From positions 1-64,000 of the forward strand of contig CAZMGB010000019.1 in assembly GCA_964565775.1 (NCBI GenBank): a DNA stretch of 64,000 nt. The letters run 5' to 3'. The stretch is from CAZMGB01 sp964565775 (GTDB lineage: Bacteria; Chloroflexota; Dehalococcoidia; DSTF01; JALHUB01). The notes beneath the pieces are model-generated. The model had not been told where the DNA came from. It saw only the letters and a list, made by a program, of their open reading frames with translations, and made no database searches. The translations under genes and the position numbers were made by a program. Of this stretch, positions 8,792-17,065 are shown in pieces. Every line of letters begins with the position of its first letter. The stretch's first letter is position 1.

Positions 8792-10051
8792 ATGACCACT
8801 GTTCAGCCCATCAAGGAGATCTACCGCCTCGGCGAGATGCCACCCATCGGAGTAGTGCCCGAGTACATGCTCGCCCAGGTGATCCGCCAGGAGCGGTTCG
8901 GCGACCCCATCACGGCATTTGCGGTCGAGGAGGTCAGGGTACCGGCGCTGGAGCCCAATGAGGCGCTGGTCTACGTAATGGCGGCCGGCATCAACTACAA
9001 CAGCGTGTGGGCCTCTCTTGGTGTGCCGCTGGACGTCATCAAAGCGCACCGGCAGATGGGCGACGACTCCGGCTTTCACATCGGGGGCAGCGACGCCTCC
9101 GGCGTCGTCTACGCCGTCGGCCGCGACGTCACTAACGTCAAGGTCGGCGACTATGTCGTCGTCCACTGCGGCTGGTGGGACAAGAGCGACCCCTTCATCA
9201 GGACGGGCGGCGATCCCATCCTGAGCACGACGGCCAGGATCTGGGGGTACGAGACCAACTGGGGTAGCTTCGCTCAGTTCTCTAAGGTGCAGGCCCACCA
9301 GTGCCTCCCCAAACCCGCGCACCTGACGTGGGAGGAGGCTGCCGCCTTCATGCTGGTGGGCGCCACCGCCTACCGAATGCTCACCAACTTCCAGCCCCAC
9401 ACAGTGCAGCCCGGCGACGTTGTGCTCGTCTGGGGAGGCGCCGGCGGCCTGGGAAGCATGGCCATCCAGATCACGAAGGCGCTCGGCGGCCTGCCCATCG
9501 CCGTCGCCTCCAGCGACGAGCGGGGTGAGTTCTGCAAGAAGCTGGGCGCCATCGGCTACGTCAACCGAACGAAGTTCGGCCACTGGGGCCGCATGCCCCA
9601 CTGGACGGACCGGGAGGGGTACCACGAATGGCTCCAGGGCGCCCGCGCCTTCGGCAACGCGATCTGGGACGTCCTGGGCGAGCGGCGCAACCCGCGTATA
9701 GTCTTTGAGCACCCCGGCGAGGACACGATTTCCACGTCAGCCTTCGTCTGCGAAAACGGGGGGATGATCGTGGTTTGCGCCGGCACCAGCGGCTACAACG
9801 CCGTCGTCGACCTGCGCTACCTCTGGATGCGCCAGAAGCGGCTCCAGGGCTCTCACTTCGCCAACGATGAGCACGCGGCCGGGATCAACCGCCTGGTGAT
9901 GGAAGGAAAGGTACGCCCCGTCCTGTCACACGTGTTCCGCTTCGACGATGTGGGGCTGTGTCACCAGCTCATGCACGAGAACCGCCACCAGGCGGGCAAG
10001 ATGGCCGTCCTGGTCGGCGCACCGCATGAGGGGCTCAGGGACCTGCCGTAA
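8792..10051 (+). CDS. ccr: Crotonyl-CoA carboxylase/reductase-like enzyme
   Basis: A 419-residue medium-chain dehydrogenase/reductase. Family enzymes reduce crotonyl-CoA with NADPH and fix CO2 to give ethylmalonyl-CoA. Family-specific blocks are present: [41 protein letters not shown], the nucleotide loop [10 protein letters not shown] and QGSHFAN. The Asn, Glu and His positions associated with CO2 handling appear kept (Asn in INYNSVW, Glu in GYETNW, His in GSHFAN), with Tyr in place of the usual Phe before the Glu. The start at 8792 follows AGGAGG; another ATG lies at 8777. A CoA-transferase and CoA-ligase genes follow. Confidence 0.85.
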   Translation: MTTVQPIKEIYRLGEMPPIGVVPEYMLAQVIRQERFGDPITAFAVEEVRVPALEPNEALVYVMAAGINYNSVWASLGVPLDVIKAHRQMGDDSGFHIGGSDASGVVYAVGRDVTNVKVGDYVVVHCGWWDKSDPFIRTGGDPILSTTARIWGYETNWGSFAQFSKVQAHQCLPKPAHLTWEEAAAFMLVGATAYRMLTNFQPHTVQPGDVVLVWGGAGGLGSMAIQITKALGGLPIAVASSDERGEFCKKLGAIGYVNRTKFGHWGRMPHWTDREGYHEWLQGARAFGNAIWDVLGERRNPRIVFEHPGEDTISTSAFVCENGGMIVVCAGTSGYNAVVDLRYLWMRQKRLQGSHFANDEHAAGINRLVMEGKVRPVLSHVFRFDDVGLCHQLMHENRHQAGKMAVLVGAPHEGLRDLP

Positions 10052-10082
10052 TATGGTGTGACCTTCGTTCGGGTGCTAGCCG

Positions 10083-11270
10083 ATGAGTCAACCACTGGAG
10101 GGCATCCGAGTTCTCGAGCTCGGGCGTATACTGGCAGCGCCCTTCTGCGCGCAGATGCTGGGCGACCTGGGCGCCGACGTCATCAAGGTGGAGATGCCCA
10201 TCGTGGGGGACGAGTCGCGGGCCTACGGGCCGCCCTTCGTCGACGGCCAGAGCTTCTACTTCCTCAGCCTCAACCGCAACAAGGAGAGCATTACCCTTAA
10301 CCTCAAGGACGAGCGGGGCAAAGACATCCTGCGCAAGCTCATCGCCCGCTCCGACGTGTTCGTGCACAACTCGGTGCCCGGCCCCATGGAGCGGCTGGGC
10401 TTCAGCTACGAGGAGGTGCGCAAGATGAACCCTCGCATCATCTACGGCGCTATCTCCGGCTTCGGTCAGGGAGGCCCAGACCGCGACAAGCCGTCGCTCG
10501 ACATGATGGCGCAGGCCCTCTCCGGCATCATGTTCCTCACCGGCGAGCCAGACGGCGCCCCAACACGCTCGGGCGCCGCCATCTCCGATATCTCCGCCGG
10601 CATGTTCGCCGCCTACGCCATTGTCGCCGCCCTCTACCACCGCGACAGGACGGGCGAGGGGCAGATGGTGGACACGTCGCTGCTCGAGAGCTCCGTCTCT
10701 CTGCTCACCTACCAGGCCGGCCGCTTCTTCGTGACCGGCGAGAACCCTGCCCGCCTGGGCAACGCCCACCCATCCATCGTCCCCTACGATTGTTACCGCA
10801 CCGCCGACGGCTGGCTCACGACCGCCATAATGAATCAGTCCATGTGGGAGCGCTTCTGTCAGGCCCTGGACCTGGAGGAGCTCGCCAGCGACGCTCGCTT
10901 CCTCACCAACGCCGACCGCGTGCAGAATCGCGACGCCCTGAACGAGATCCTGTACGAGCGGATGGGCGCGATGCTCACGGCTGATGCGATCGCCCGCCTC
11001 GACGGTGCCGGCGTACCCGGCGCCGAGGTGCGCGAACTGCCCGGCGTCTTCAGCGACCCCCAGGTGCGGCACCTCGGTCTGCGCCAGACCATGCTTCATC
11101 CCGTCACCGGCGTCATTGACGTGGTGGCACCGCCCTTCCATCTCTCCGCCAGCCCGGCGACGCTGCGCAAGCCGCCGCCGCGCCTCGGCGAGCATAACGA
11201 TAAGGTCCTGGGGGAGCTAGGCCTTCGCCCTCATGAGATCGACACGTTGCGAAGCGAGGGCGTGATCTAG
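10083..11270 (+). CDS. CaiB/BaiF family CoA-transferase
   Basis: A 395-residue class III CoA-transferase. The N-terminus MSQPLEGIRVLELGRILAAP is the family signature; AISDISAGMFAAYAI (about 175-189) should contain the catalytic Asp; LGEHNDKVLGELGL is the usual C-terminus. It lies 31 bases after the crotonyl-CoA reductase-like gene and 24 bases before the ATP-grasp CoA-ligase subunit, so the three genes probably form one operon handling dicarboxylic or branched acyl-CoA esters. The substrate is not deducible. Confidence 0.9.
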   Translation: MSQPLEGIRVLELGRILAAPFCAQMLGDLGADVIKVEMPIVGDESRAYGPPFVDGQSFYFLSLNRNKESITLNLKDERGKDILRKLIARSDVFVHNSVPGPMERLGFSYEEVRKMNPRIIYGAISGFGQGGPDRDKPSLDMMAQALSGIMFLTGEPDGAPTRSGAAISDISAGMFAAYAIVAALYHRDRTGEGQMVDTSLLESSVSLLTYQAGRFFVTGENPARLGNAHPSIVPYDCYRTADGWLTTAIMNQSMWERFCQALDLEELASDARFLTNADRVQNRDALNEILYERMGAMLTADAIARLDGAGVPGAEVRELPGVFSDPQVRHLGLRQTMLHPVTGVIDVVAPPFHLSASPATLRKPPPRLGEHNDKVLGELGLRPHEIDTLRSEGVI

Positions 11271-11294
11271 CCACGAGGGCCAGCGGGAGACCGC

Positions 11295-12500
11295 GTGCGA
11301 TTCTACGAGTTCGAGTCCAAGGCGCTACTAGCCCGCCAGGGCGTCGAGACGCCCAGCGGCCGCCTCGCCCGCACACCGGAACAAGCCGCCCAGGCCGCGG
11401 AAGCCGTCGGCTTTCCGGTAGTCTTGAAGTCGCAGGCGCTGTCGGGCGGGCGCATGAAGGCGGGCGGAATCAGTTTCGCGGAGGACTCGCAGGAGGCCGC
11501 CCGCGCCGCCGAAGCCATCCTCGACCTGGAGATCGGCGGCCGCAGGCCTCTCGGCGTGCTGGTGGAGCGCCGCGTGGAGGTCGCCCAGGAGTACTACCTG
11601 GGCGTCACCTACGACAACCTGGCGAAGCTTCCCGTCGCCATCTTCTCCGATCGCGGCGGCATCGACATCGAAGAGGTGGCCGAAAAGGAGCCCGACCATA
11701 TCTCCCGGCGAACCTTCTCGTCGCTCACTCCGCTCGCCGACTACCCGTTCAAGGAGTGCGTCGCCGCCCTCGGCATTTCGGGGAGCGAGCTCACCACGCT
11801 GACGGGCGTCCTCGCGCGACTGGCGCGGGTCTTCCTCACGTACGACCTGACGCTGGCCGAGATCAACCCGCTTGCCCGCCTCGGCGACGACAGCTACGTG
11901 GCGCTGGACTGCCACCTGGAGCTGGAGGACGAGGCGCTGGGCCGCCAGAAGGCGCTCCTCGACGAGATGCAGATCGACCCCGGCGGGCGGCAGGCGCGGC
12001 AGCCCACGCCCTTCGAGATGAAGGCGGCGGAGATCGACGCCAGCGACCACCGAGGCGTGGCAGGCCGGCTGGTGGAGTTCGAGGGCTCGCTGGGACTGAT
12101 TATCGGCGGCGGCGGTGCCAGCCTCACCGCCTTCGACGCCGTGCGCCGCCACGGTGGCAGCCCCGCCAACTACTGCGAGATCGGCGGTAACCCGAGCGTG
12201 CGCAAGGTGTGCGAGCTCACGAAGCTCATCCTCGGCCGGCCGGAAGTCAAGAAGATCGCCGTCATCATGAACGTCGTGAACAACACCCGTGTCGACCTGG
12301 TGGCGCGAGGCGTGATCAAGGGCTGCATCGAGTCGGGGCGCGACCCTGCCGAGACCATCGCCGCCTTTCGCATCCCCGGCGCCTGGGAGGAGGAGGGGTT
12401 CCGGCTGCTCCGGCACTACGGCGTGGAGTACATGGACCGGAGCACCAGCATCGACGAGGCGGCCCGCCGCGCCGTCGAGCACATGCGCGGCAAGACGTAG
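11295..12500 (+). CDS. sucC: Succinyl-CoA synthetase beta-like subunit (ATP-grasp CoA ligase)
   Basis: A 401-residue protein with the ATP-grasp fold (about 1-230) and the C-terminal CoA-ligase flavodoxin-like domain (about 250-400). Visible motifs are ALSGGRMKAGGI, EINPLA near 194 and LGLIIGGGGASLTAFD with EIGGNPS near the ligase histidine-accepting loop. It forms thioesters from carboxylate, CoA and ATP with the alpha subunit encoded downstream. Succinate, malate and other dicarboxylates are all possible; the neighbouring CoA-transferase and carboxylating reductase do not settle this. It starts at GTG. Confidence 0.88.
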   Translation: MRFYEFESKALLARQGVETPSGRLARTPEQAAQAAEAVGFPVVLKSQALSGGRMKAGGISFAEDSQEAARAAEAILDLEIGGRRPLGVLVERRVEVAQEYYLGVTYDNLAKLPVAIFSDRGGIDIEEVAEKEPDHISRRTFSSLTPLADYPFKECVAALGISGSELTTLTGVLARLARVFLTYDLTLAEINPLARLGDDSYVALDCHLELEDEALGRQKALLDEMQIDPGGRQARQPTPFEMKAAEIDASDHRGVAGRLVEFEGSLGLIIGGGGASLTAFDAVRRHGGSPANYCEIGGNPSVRKVCELTKLILGRPEVKKIAVIMNVVNNTRVDLVARGVIKGCIESGRDPAETIAAFRIPGAWEEEGFRLLRHYGVEYMDRSTSIDEAARRAVEHMRGKT

Positions 12501-12569
12501 GGACAGGGCCCTGTCCCTGTCCGGGTGACTCGACCCTTAGGCCAGGAATAGCGCAGGTGGGAGACCAGC

Positions 12570-12716
12570 GTGTCAACCCTGATTGACAGGTACACCCGCA
12601 TCATCGTCCAGGGCATCACCGGTCGGAAGGCTTCCTGCTACCGCCGACTGAAGTCGGCGGCATGGCCGGGAACTGAGCCCCGCGGACTTCAGTCCGCGGG
12701 GCTGGTTAGGCCATAG
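12570..12716 (+). pseudogene. Truncated sucD-like gene start interrupted by a palindromic repeat
   Basis: A GTG preceded by AGGTGGGAG opens a frame encoding MSTLIDRYTRIIVQGITGRK, the N-terminus of a CoA-ligase alpha subunit. Homology stops at the GGTCGGAAGG junction, where the palindrome-bearing 151-bp repeat begins, and translation ends at TAG (12714-12716). Its DNA differs from the intact downstream sucD start (STLIDRYTRII against SILVDKPTRVI), so it appears to be the remnant of a second paralogous gene that once followed sucC directly. Confidence 0.7.
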
Positions 12717-13071
12717 CGACATGTCCATCCTCGTTGACAAGCCCACCAGAGTCATCGTCCAGGGGATCACCGGTCGGAAGGCTTCCTGCTACCGCCGACT
12801 GAAGTCGGCGGCATGGCCGGNNNNNNNNNNNNNNNNNNNNNNNNNNNNNNNNNNNNNNNNNNNNNNNNNNNNNNNNNNNNNNNNNNNNNNNNNNNNNNNN
12901 NNNNNNNNNNNNNNNNNNNNATCACCGGTCGGAAGGCTTCCTGCTACCGCCGACTGAAGTCGGCGGCATGGCCGGGAACTGAGCCCCGCGGACTTCAGTC
13001 CGCGGGGCTGGTTAGGCCATAGCGACATGTCCATCCTCGTTGACAAGCCCACCAGAGTCATCGTCCAGGGG
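12615..13071 (+). repeat. 151-bp tandem array containing sucD starts and two hairpins
   Basis: The unit begins ATCACCGGTCGG and recurs at 12615, 12766, 12921 and (as the edge of the intact gene) 13072; the measurable spacings 12615-12766 and 12921-13072 are both 151. Each unit carries hairpins CCGCCGACT-GA-AGTCGGCGG and AGCCCCGCGGACT-TC-AGTCCGCGGGGCT, a stop codon TAG, then four bases later an ATG that starts the sucD N-terminus. The array is interrupted by the assembly gap, so copy number is unknown. Confidence 0.9.
12821..12920. other. Assembly gap (100 N)
   Basis: Exactly 100 undetermined bases, the conventional placeholder for a gap of unknown size. Both edges lie inside the 151-bp repeat, so the assembler most likely failed on the tandem array. 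If the array is regular, the true gap is about 96 bases plus a multiple of 151. Confidence 0.98.
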
Positions 13072-13935
13072 ATCACCGGTCGGGAGGCCGTCTCCTTCAC
13101 CCGCGACATGCTCGACTACGGCGGCACCGTCGTGGGCGGCGTGACGCCTGGCCGCGGCGGCCGCGACGTCGCCGGCGTCCCCGTCTTCGACACCGTCCGC
13201 CAGATCACGGAGAGGGAGCACGTCGACGCATCGGTGCTGGCGGTGCCTGCCCCCTTCGCCCGCGACGCCGCCTTCGAGGCCATCGACGCCGGTGTCCCCC
13301 TCCTCGTCATCGTCACCGAGCGCGTCCCCCGCAAGGACGTAGCGCAGGTCCTGGAACTCGCCCGCCTGCGAGGGGCGCGCGTCATCGGCCCCAACAGCAT
13401 GGGGCTCATCGCGCCGGGCAAGACGAAGGTGGGCTCGATCGGCGGCCCGGCGGAAGACACCAAGAAGTCCTTTGTGGCGGGGCCCGTCGGCGTCATGTCG
13501 CGTTCGGGCGGCATGACGACAGAGCTGTCCAACCTGCTGACGCAGGGCGGCCTGGGCCAGAGCGCCGCCATCAGCCTGGGGGGCGACCCGCTCATCGGCA
13601 GTACCTTCGCGGAGCTGCTGCCCCTCTGGGAGGCTGACCCGGAAACCAGAGCGCTCGTCATCTTTTGCGAGCCAGGCGGCCCCCAGGAGGCAGCTCTGGC
13701 GGCGAAGGTGCGGACGGAAGGAACCCGGCTGCCCATCGTGGCGTTCATCGCCGGCCATTTCACGGCGGAGATGCCGGGGGTGCGCTTCGGCCACGCCGGC
13801 TCCATCGTAGAAGGGAAGGCGGACACGGCCGCCGAGAAAGCCCGCATCATGCGGGAGGCGGGCATCCTGGTAGCCGATGACTTCTCCCAGATCCCGGCGC
13901 TGGTGAAGCGGGCCCTGGCTGAGCGCGTGTCCTAA
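13027..13935 (+). CDS. sucD: Succinyl-CoA synthetase alpha-like subunit
   Basis: A 302-residue CoA-binding/ligase subunit partnering the ATP-grasp subunit at 11295. The Rossmann start MSILVDKPTRVIVQGITGRE, the CoA-site loop VPAPFARDAAFEAIDAG, IGPNSMGLI and the phosphohistidine loop FGHAGSIVEG (His about 257) are intact. The C-terminus is complete. It lies immediately after an array of truncated copies of its own 5' end; the last TAG of that array is four bases from this ATG, which would permit re-initiation. The first sucD-like remnant at 12570 suggests the operon was rearranged. Confidence 0.88.
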   Translation: MSILVDKPTRVIVQGITGREAVSFTRDMLDYGGTVVGGVTPGRGGRDVAGVPVFDTVRQITEREHVDASVLAVPAPFARDAAFEAIDAGVPLLVIVTERVPRKDVAQVLELARLRGARVIGPNSMGLIAPGKTKVGSIGGPAEDTKKSFVAGPVGVMSRSGGMTTELSNLLTQGGLGQSAAISLGGDPLIGSTFAELLPLWEADPETRALVIFCEPGGPQEAALAAKVRTEGTRLPIVAFIAGHFTAEMPGVRFGHAGSIVEGKADTAAEKARIMREAGILVADDFSQIPALVKRALAERVS

Positions 13936-14019
13936 TGCAAGAGTGATCGAGACGGCGGTTGGGGCGAAAACACGCCTCGTGAACAAGACGACTCGACGCA
14001 GGCGGGGGGCTTGCCAGAT

Positions 14020-14102
14020 CCCCGAAGGCCAGGCTTGAGCCGTTCGGCTGAGCTCACGACGAAGCCACGTGCCAGCCTGAAGGCTGGCCTTCGGAGATTC
14101 AC
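14020..14102. repeat. Long-form intergenic palindrome (GAAGGCCAGGCTT family)
   Basis: The 310-base space between sucD and the ferredoxin gene contains CGAAGGCCAGGCTTGAGC, an internal TTCGGCTGAGCTCACGACGA segment, and the complementary GCTGGCCTTCGG. The internal segment recurs almost identically at about 54897-54925. Placement after the stop of sucD fits a terminator. No gene is seen in the rest of this gap. Confidence 0.75.
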
Positions 14103-14245
14103 TCCTGCAGCATGGCGGTTTTTCTGCTCAGTAGTCATAGACCGGCGGCTACCCCGGCCAGGCAGGGACAGGCGCAGGATTCATCCCGCGGGCAAAGAAC
14201 GATATCCGTGTCTGTTTCTCATTGCCCATGACTAGAGGGGCGTTC

Positions 14246-14464
14246 ATGAGAGGACTGTTCGTGAATCTACGGGTGGACGCCAATCTGTGCGCTCAGAAGC
14301 CCAAGTGCCGTGAATGCGTACAGCGCTGCCCCGTCGACATCTTTCTCCGTAACGACGGCGAGACCGCCCACGAGGTCCCCGACAACGAGGACGAGTGCAT
14401 CCTCTGTGACCAGTGCGTCGAATACTGCCCCGTCGACGCTGTGACGCTAGTCAAGCTATACTAG
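14246..14464 (+). CDS. Ferredoxin, 2[4Fe-4S] type
   Basis: A 72-residue electron carrier. The first cluster motif is Cx5CxxCxxxCP (CAQKPKCRECVQRCP), with a wider first spacing than the classical CxxC; the second is CILCDQCVEYCP. The start ATG at 14246 is chosen because AGAGGGG lies five bases upstream; TTG (14222) and ATG (14228) starts further up are in frame. The odd first motif resembles small ferredoxins found beside oxidoreductases. A decayed relative lies at 16930-17009 on the far side of the MMPL gene. Confidence 0.88.
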   Translation: MRGLFVNLRVDANLCAQKPKCRECVQRCPVDIFLRNDGETAHEVPDNEDECILCDQCVEYCPVDAVTLVKLY

Positions 14465-14639
14465 CTTCCGGACCCATCCTCCCTCTGCGACGCGCGCCGT
14501 TCACGACGGCGAGTGGCAGCGAAAAGGCCTGGCGCCGGGTCTCGCTCCTCTCGCGCGACGCGGCTTCTCTGAGGGGGTTCCCTCCCCCGACGACGGGGCG
14601 ATGAGGCCCAAGTGACAGCGCAAGGAAGGGGCATCGCCC

Positions 14640-16868
14640 GTGTTCGGTCTTGAGTCCTGGGCGCGCTTCGCCTCCCGCCACCCGTGGCACGTCCTGGCCG
14701 GGGCGCTGGCGAGCATCGCCGTCTTCGGCGTGCTGTTTGCGATCGCCGGTGGAGGATACGCCGACAGCTTCAGCATCCCCGGCACTGAGTCGCAGCGTCT
14801 GGTCGACCTGCTGGAGAAGCGCTTCCCTCAGTCGGCCGGAGATTCAGCGACGGTGGTCGTTCGCGCCGCCGATGGTCTCGACAACGCAAAGGTTCGCTCT
14901 CGGGTCGAGGCGCTTGTAGCAGAACTCAAGCCACTACCCGAGGTCGTCGGCGTCACCTCACCCTACGACCAGCCGGGGGCGATCTCTTCCGACGGCTCCA
15001 TTGCCCTGATCAACGTCCAGTATTCGAAGCAGGCGTTCGATCTCAAACGTGCGAGCGTGAACGCCCTCCTCGACCTGCGGGAGAAGGCGTCGACGCCAGG
15101 CTTCCAGATAGAGGCCGGCGGGCGGGTAGTACGCGTCGCTGAGATGGAGAAGCCGGGCAGCTCGGAACTGGTCGGCCTCACGGCCGCGGTCATAATCCTC
15201 CTCATAGCCTTCGGCTCCGTCGTGGCCATGGGCCTCCCGATCATCACGGCTCTCCTCGCGCTGGCCTCCGGCTTCTTCCTCGTAGGCGTGGGCGCCTCCT
15301 TCGTAGACCTGGCGTCGTTCACGCCCCAGTTCGCAGGGATGATTGGCATAGGCGTCGGCATCGATTACTCTCTGCTCGTCGTCACACGATTCCGCGAGGG
15401 CCTCGCCCAGGGCGTCAGCGTCGAGGACGCCATCGCCAAGGCATCGACCACGGCCGGGCGCTCGGTTGCGTTCGCCGGCACGACCGTCGTCATCGCCCTG
15501 CTGGGCCTCTGGGCGATGGGCTTGCCGTTTATTGCCTACGTCGCGACGGCCGCGGCGCTGGTGGTAGCGCTGTCCGTCGTCGTGGCTGTCGTCGTGCTGC
15601 CCGCGATCCTGAGGCTGGCTGGGCCGCGTATCGACAAGTGGAGACTTCCCGGGCTGGCCGCCGTCTCCTACGACAGCGAAACCGGCTTCGGCTACCGGCT
15701 CAGCCGCATCGTCCAGCGCGCTCCACTCGCGTCTCTCGCGGTCTCGCTGGGCATCCTGCTCGCGCTGGCGAGCCCCGTGCTGGGCATGCGCCTGGGTGCC
15801 TCCGACGCTGGCAACAGCCCGAAGTCTTTCACCTCCCGTCGCGCCTACGACCTCATCTCCGAGGGTTTCGGGCCGGGCTACAACGGTCGCATTCTCGTCG
15901 CCCTTCGCATCGACGATCCGGGTGCCATGGGAGCAATCGATGCGCTGCCATCCGTAATAGCGGAGACGGAGGGTGTCGCCAGCGTGTCTCCGCCGACGTA
16001 CAACGAGGCCGACTCCGCCGCCATCATCACGGTCATTCCCGCGACGGCGCCCCAATCCCAGGAGACGGCGGATCTCGTGCATCACCTCCGCCGCCGGGTG
16101 CCCGAGGCGGTCGAGGGCAGCGGCGCGCAGGCGCTGGTGGGCGGTCCCACCGCTGTGTTCATCGACGTGGGCGACAGGATCACTTCGAGACTGCCGCCGT
16201 TCTTCGCGGCGGTCATCGGCCTGAGCTTCGTGCTGCTCATGGCCGTATTTCGCTCGGTGCTGGTGCCCCTGAAGGCAGCGGCCATGAACCTGCTGTCCAT
16301 CGGAGCCGCCTACGGGGTACTCGTCGCCGTCTTCCAGTGGGGATGGTTCGGAGGCATAATAGGCGTCCAGCGACAGGGGCCCATCGAGTCCTTCCTGCCG
16401 ATGATGATGTTCGCCGTGCTCTTCGGCCTCTCGATGGACTACGAGGTCTTCCTGGTGAGCCGCATCCGAGAGGAATTCCTGGAGACCCGCAACAACACCG
16501 AGTCGGTGGCGCGCGGCCTGTCGATGACGACGCGCGTAATCTCTGCGGCGGCCGCGATTATGGTCGCCGTGTTCTTGAGCTTCGCCCTGAGCGACCAGCG
16601 GGTAGTGAAGGAGTTCGGGATCGGCCTCGCCGCCGCGATCTTCATCGATGCCACAGTCGTGCGGCTGATCCTTGTTCCCTCGATCATGCAACTGCTCGGC
16701 AACGCCAACTGGTGGTTTCCCCGCTGGCTCGACCGGCTTATGCCCCAGATCGGTTTCCACGCGCCTGAGCCCGTCGCCGAGCTGAGCCAGCCGAAGGCGG
16801 CCGTGGCATCACGGCAGGCTGCGAGGCCCGCCGCGACAGGCAACCCGGGCGACAAGGAAAGACGCTAG
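14640..16868 (+). CDS. MMPL/RND superfamily transporter
   Basis: A 742-residue inner-membrane exporter with the two-fold MmpL layout: TM1 (about 18-38), an extracytoplasmic domain (about 45-175), a bundle of five TMs, a second extracytoplasmic domain (about 375-510) and another TM bundle. The paired motifs GIGVGIDYSLLVVTRFREG (about 235) and LFGLSMDYEVFLVSRIREEF (about 595) carry the Asp-Tyr pair expected for proton coupling. MmpL-like proteins export lipids, hopanoids or drugs; the substrate here is unknown. It starts at GTG. Confidence 0.9.
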   Translation: MFGLESWARFASRHPWHVLAGALASIAVFGVLFAIAGGGYADSFSIPGTESQRLVDLLEKRFPQSAGDSATVVVRAADGLDNAKVRSRVEALVAELKPLPEVVGVTSPYDQPGAISSDGSIALINVQYSKQAFDLKRASVNALLDLREKASTPGFQIEAGGRVVRVAEMEKPGSSELVGLTAAVIILLIAFGSVVAMGLPIITALLALASGFFLVGVGASFVDLASFTPQFAGMIGIGVGIDYSLLVVTRFREGLAQGVSVEDAIAKASTTAGRSVAFAGTTVVIALLGLWAMGLPFIAYVATAAALVVALSVVVAVVVLPAILRLAGPRIDKWRLPGLAAVSYDSETGFGYRLSRIVQRAPLASLAVSLGILLALASPVLGMRLGASDAGNSPKSFTSRRAYDLISEGFGPGYNGRILVALRIDDPGAMGAIDALPSVIAETEGVASVSPPTYNEADSAAIITVIPATAPQSQETADLVHHLRRRVPEAVEGSGAQALVGGPTAVFIDVGDRITSRLPPFFAAVIGLSFVLLMAVFRSVLVPLKAAAMNLLSIGAAYGVLVAVFQWGWFGGIIGVQRQGPIESFLPMMMFAVLFGLSMDYEVFLVSRIREEFLETRNNTESVARGLSMTTRVISAAAAIMVAVFLSFALSDQRVVKEFGIGLAAAIFIDATVVRLILVPSIMQLLGNANWWFPRWLDRLMPQIGFHAPEPVAELSQPKAAVASRQAARPAATGNPGDKERR

Positions 16869-16929
16869 CGACGCCTCAGACGACGGGGATTCTCGAGCGG
16901 TGGCGTGCCGGTGCGTGGCGCCGGGTAGC

Positions 16930-17009
16930 GCTTGGGACGACCGCATCGGCCGTGGGCAGTGCGTCGACCGCTGCCCTATCGACGCGTGAGCCTGGTTAGG
17001 CTATACTAG
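16930..17009 (+). pseudogene. Decayed ferredoxin fragment
   Basis: In the spacer before the bd-like gene, one frame reads AWDDRIGRGQCVDRCPIDA, which aligns with the second cluster of the intact ferredoxin (DECILCDQCVEYCPVDA) with the first two cysteines changed to Arg. After one missing base the alternative frame continues VSLVRLY-stop, matching the intact tail VTLVKLY-stop; the final ten bases GCTATACTAG are identical. It looks like a duplicated or separate ferredoxin gene now inactivated by substitutions and a frameshift. TATACT within it may also serve as a -10 box for the next gene. Confidence 0.55.
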
Positions 17010-17065
17010 GCCGCAAACCCAATCTTCCCTCGGGATGCGCACCGTCCCCCAGGGGCCTCGATGGC

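Noticed and set aside
12721..13022. Open frames running through the N block
   Set aside because: Their apparent length comes from undetermined bases. The real content is the 151-bp repeat with short mini-ORFs.
14958..16760. A 600-codon open frame on the minus strand across the MMPL gene
   Set aside because: It is the antisense of a clear MMPL transporter with two-fold motifs; its protein is low-complexity His/Arg/Asp-rich, as expected for a shadow in GC-rich DNA.
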